A DNA stretch of 14,530 bases from Lachnospiraceae bacterium UBA1755 (GTDB taxonomy: Bacteria > Bacillota > Clostridia > Lachnospirales > Lachnospiraceae). The position numbers and the translations under genes were made by a program. Each line of letters opens with the position of its first letter. The stretch's first letter is position 1. Where the stretch lies: contig DCHJ01000095.1 of assembly GCA_002314805.1 (NCBI GenBank), positions 7,392 to 21,921 on the forward strand, read 5' to 3'. Below, one piece after another: positions 13,958 through 14,530 of the stretch. Below the pieces are notes generated by a model that did no database searches, was not told the origin of the DNA, and saw nothing but the letters and a program-made list of their open reading frames with translations.

Positions 13958-14530
13958 GACTCAGACATATTAAGGGATGTGAGGACTTTGTCAATAATCA
14001 TCCGCTTACGATAACAAAGCCGGAAGAAAAGAGGGGCAGCTGGCCCCACCCGCTTCATGTGGAGATAGGCATGGGCAAGGGACGGTTCATACGTGAGATG
14101 GCCAAGGCAGATCTGGATACGTACTTTCTTGGTATAGAAAGGTACGAGAGTGTGCTCCAGAAGGCCATAGAGCGCAAGGAAAAGGATGAAGCTGAAGGGT
14201 ACACCAATAAGAACATCAATTTCGTGTGCATGGATGCGGAGCTCCTGCCGACTGTATTTGGCGAGGGTGAGATAGACAAGATATACCTTAACTTCTCTGA
14301 TCCGTGGCCAAAGGCAAGGCATGAAAACAGACGTCTCACTTCACCAAAGTTCATGGGCATATATGATAAGGTGTTGAAGAGTGACGGGACAGTAGAGTTC
14401 AAGACGGACAATGAGACTTTATTCGACTACTCATTGGAAGCAATACCTTCAGCTGGCTGGGAGATCATATATGTGACCAGAGACCTGCATAATGAAGATG
14501 TGCCCAATATCATGACAGAGTACGAAGAGA
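13954..14530 (+). CDS. trmB: tRNA (guanine-N7-)-methyltransferase TrmB (3' end outside window)
   Basis: The first 192 codons of a SAM-dependent methyltransferase that makes m7G46 in the tRNA variable loop run off the right edge. The SAM-binding motif EIGMGKGRF is at 37-45, the active-site NFSDPWPK at 113-120, followed by RRLTSPKF (126-133), FKTDNETLFD (149-158) and TEYE (188-191). The usual bacterial length is about 210-240 residues, so only a short tail is missing. The ATG overlaps the trkH stop by 4 bp and AAAGGAAAG lies just upstream, so translation is probably coupled to trkH. Physical linkage of trmB to potassium uptake need not mean a functional link. Confidence 0.95.
   Translation, partial: MRLRHIKGCEDFVNNHPLTITKPEEKRGSWPHPLHVEIGMGKGRFIREMAKADLDTYFLGIERYESVLQKAIERKEKDEAEGYTNKNINFVCMDAELLPTVFGEGEIDKIYLNFSDPWPKARHENRRLTSPKFMGIYDKVLKSDGTVEFKTDNETLFDYSLEAIPSAGWEIIYVTRDLHNEDVPNIMTEYEE

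Overview
The window looks like the chromosome of a low-to-mid GC Firmicute, most likely a clostridial species of the Lachnospiraceae type. The grounds are strong purine-rich ribosome binding sites, a papain-type lipoprotein protease, a TIGR01906/DUF1461-type membrane protein, SEC-C and DUF4145 proteins, and tightly overlapping genes. This assignment is inferred from gene families, not from a marker gene. No tRNA, rRNA, transposase, phage gene or CRISPR array was seen.

Left part (1-4330), the most irregular stretch. It opens with the 3' half of a diaminopimelate-epimerase-like gene. Next come two nearly perfect 68-bp direct repeats plus the start of a third, each holding a perfect hairpin. A SEC-C zinc-motif protein with a Rho-N/SAP-like N-terminus follows, then a secreted papain-family lipoprotein with a Glu/Tyr-rich stalk. 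Just after these lies a second, broken copy of the epimerase 3' end and its downstream DNA. That copy lost 257 bp exactly between two TGCAGA hexamers. The SEC-C and protease genes are therefore bracketed by two direct copies of the same segment, as expected of a module inserted by, or deletable through, homologous recombination.

Middle (4267-7829). A promoter with a palindrome over its -35 region drives a DUF4145-TM-SH3 protein, which overlaps a DUF1461 membrane protein by 11 bp. About 190 bp of degenerate 22-23-bp tandem repeats separate these from a D-alanyl-D-alanine carboxypeptidase. A perfect 14-bp-stem bidirectional terminator closes the unit.

Right part (7879-14530). A DEDDh exonuclease with a zinc ribbon is encoded on the minus strand. 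Its promoter overlaps a divergent promoter for a five-gene plus-strand operon: a rhomboid-like membrane protein probably lacking catalysis, an O-antigen-ligase/Wzy-like polytopic protein, TrkA, TrkH and TrmB (cut by the window end). All junctions in this operon are within 2 bp or overlap, so the genes are probably co-translated. Both genes at the divergent promoter appear to have almost no 5' leader and no Shine-Dalgarno sequence.

The genes from 4331 onward are mainly envelope (peptidoglycan trimming, SH3 wall contact, glycan polymer ligation), potassium uptake and tRNA modification. I found no clearly new multi-gene system. The best leads are the repeat-bracketed module, the 68-bp hairpin repeats, the palindrome at the DUF4145-SH3 promoter, and the divergent near-leaderless promoter pair.
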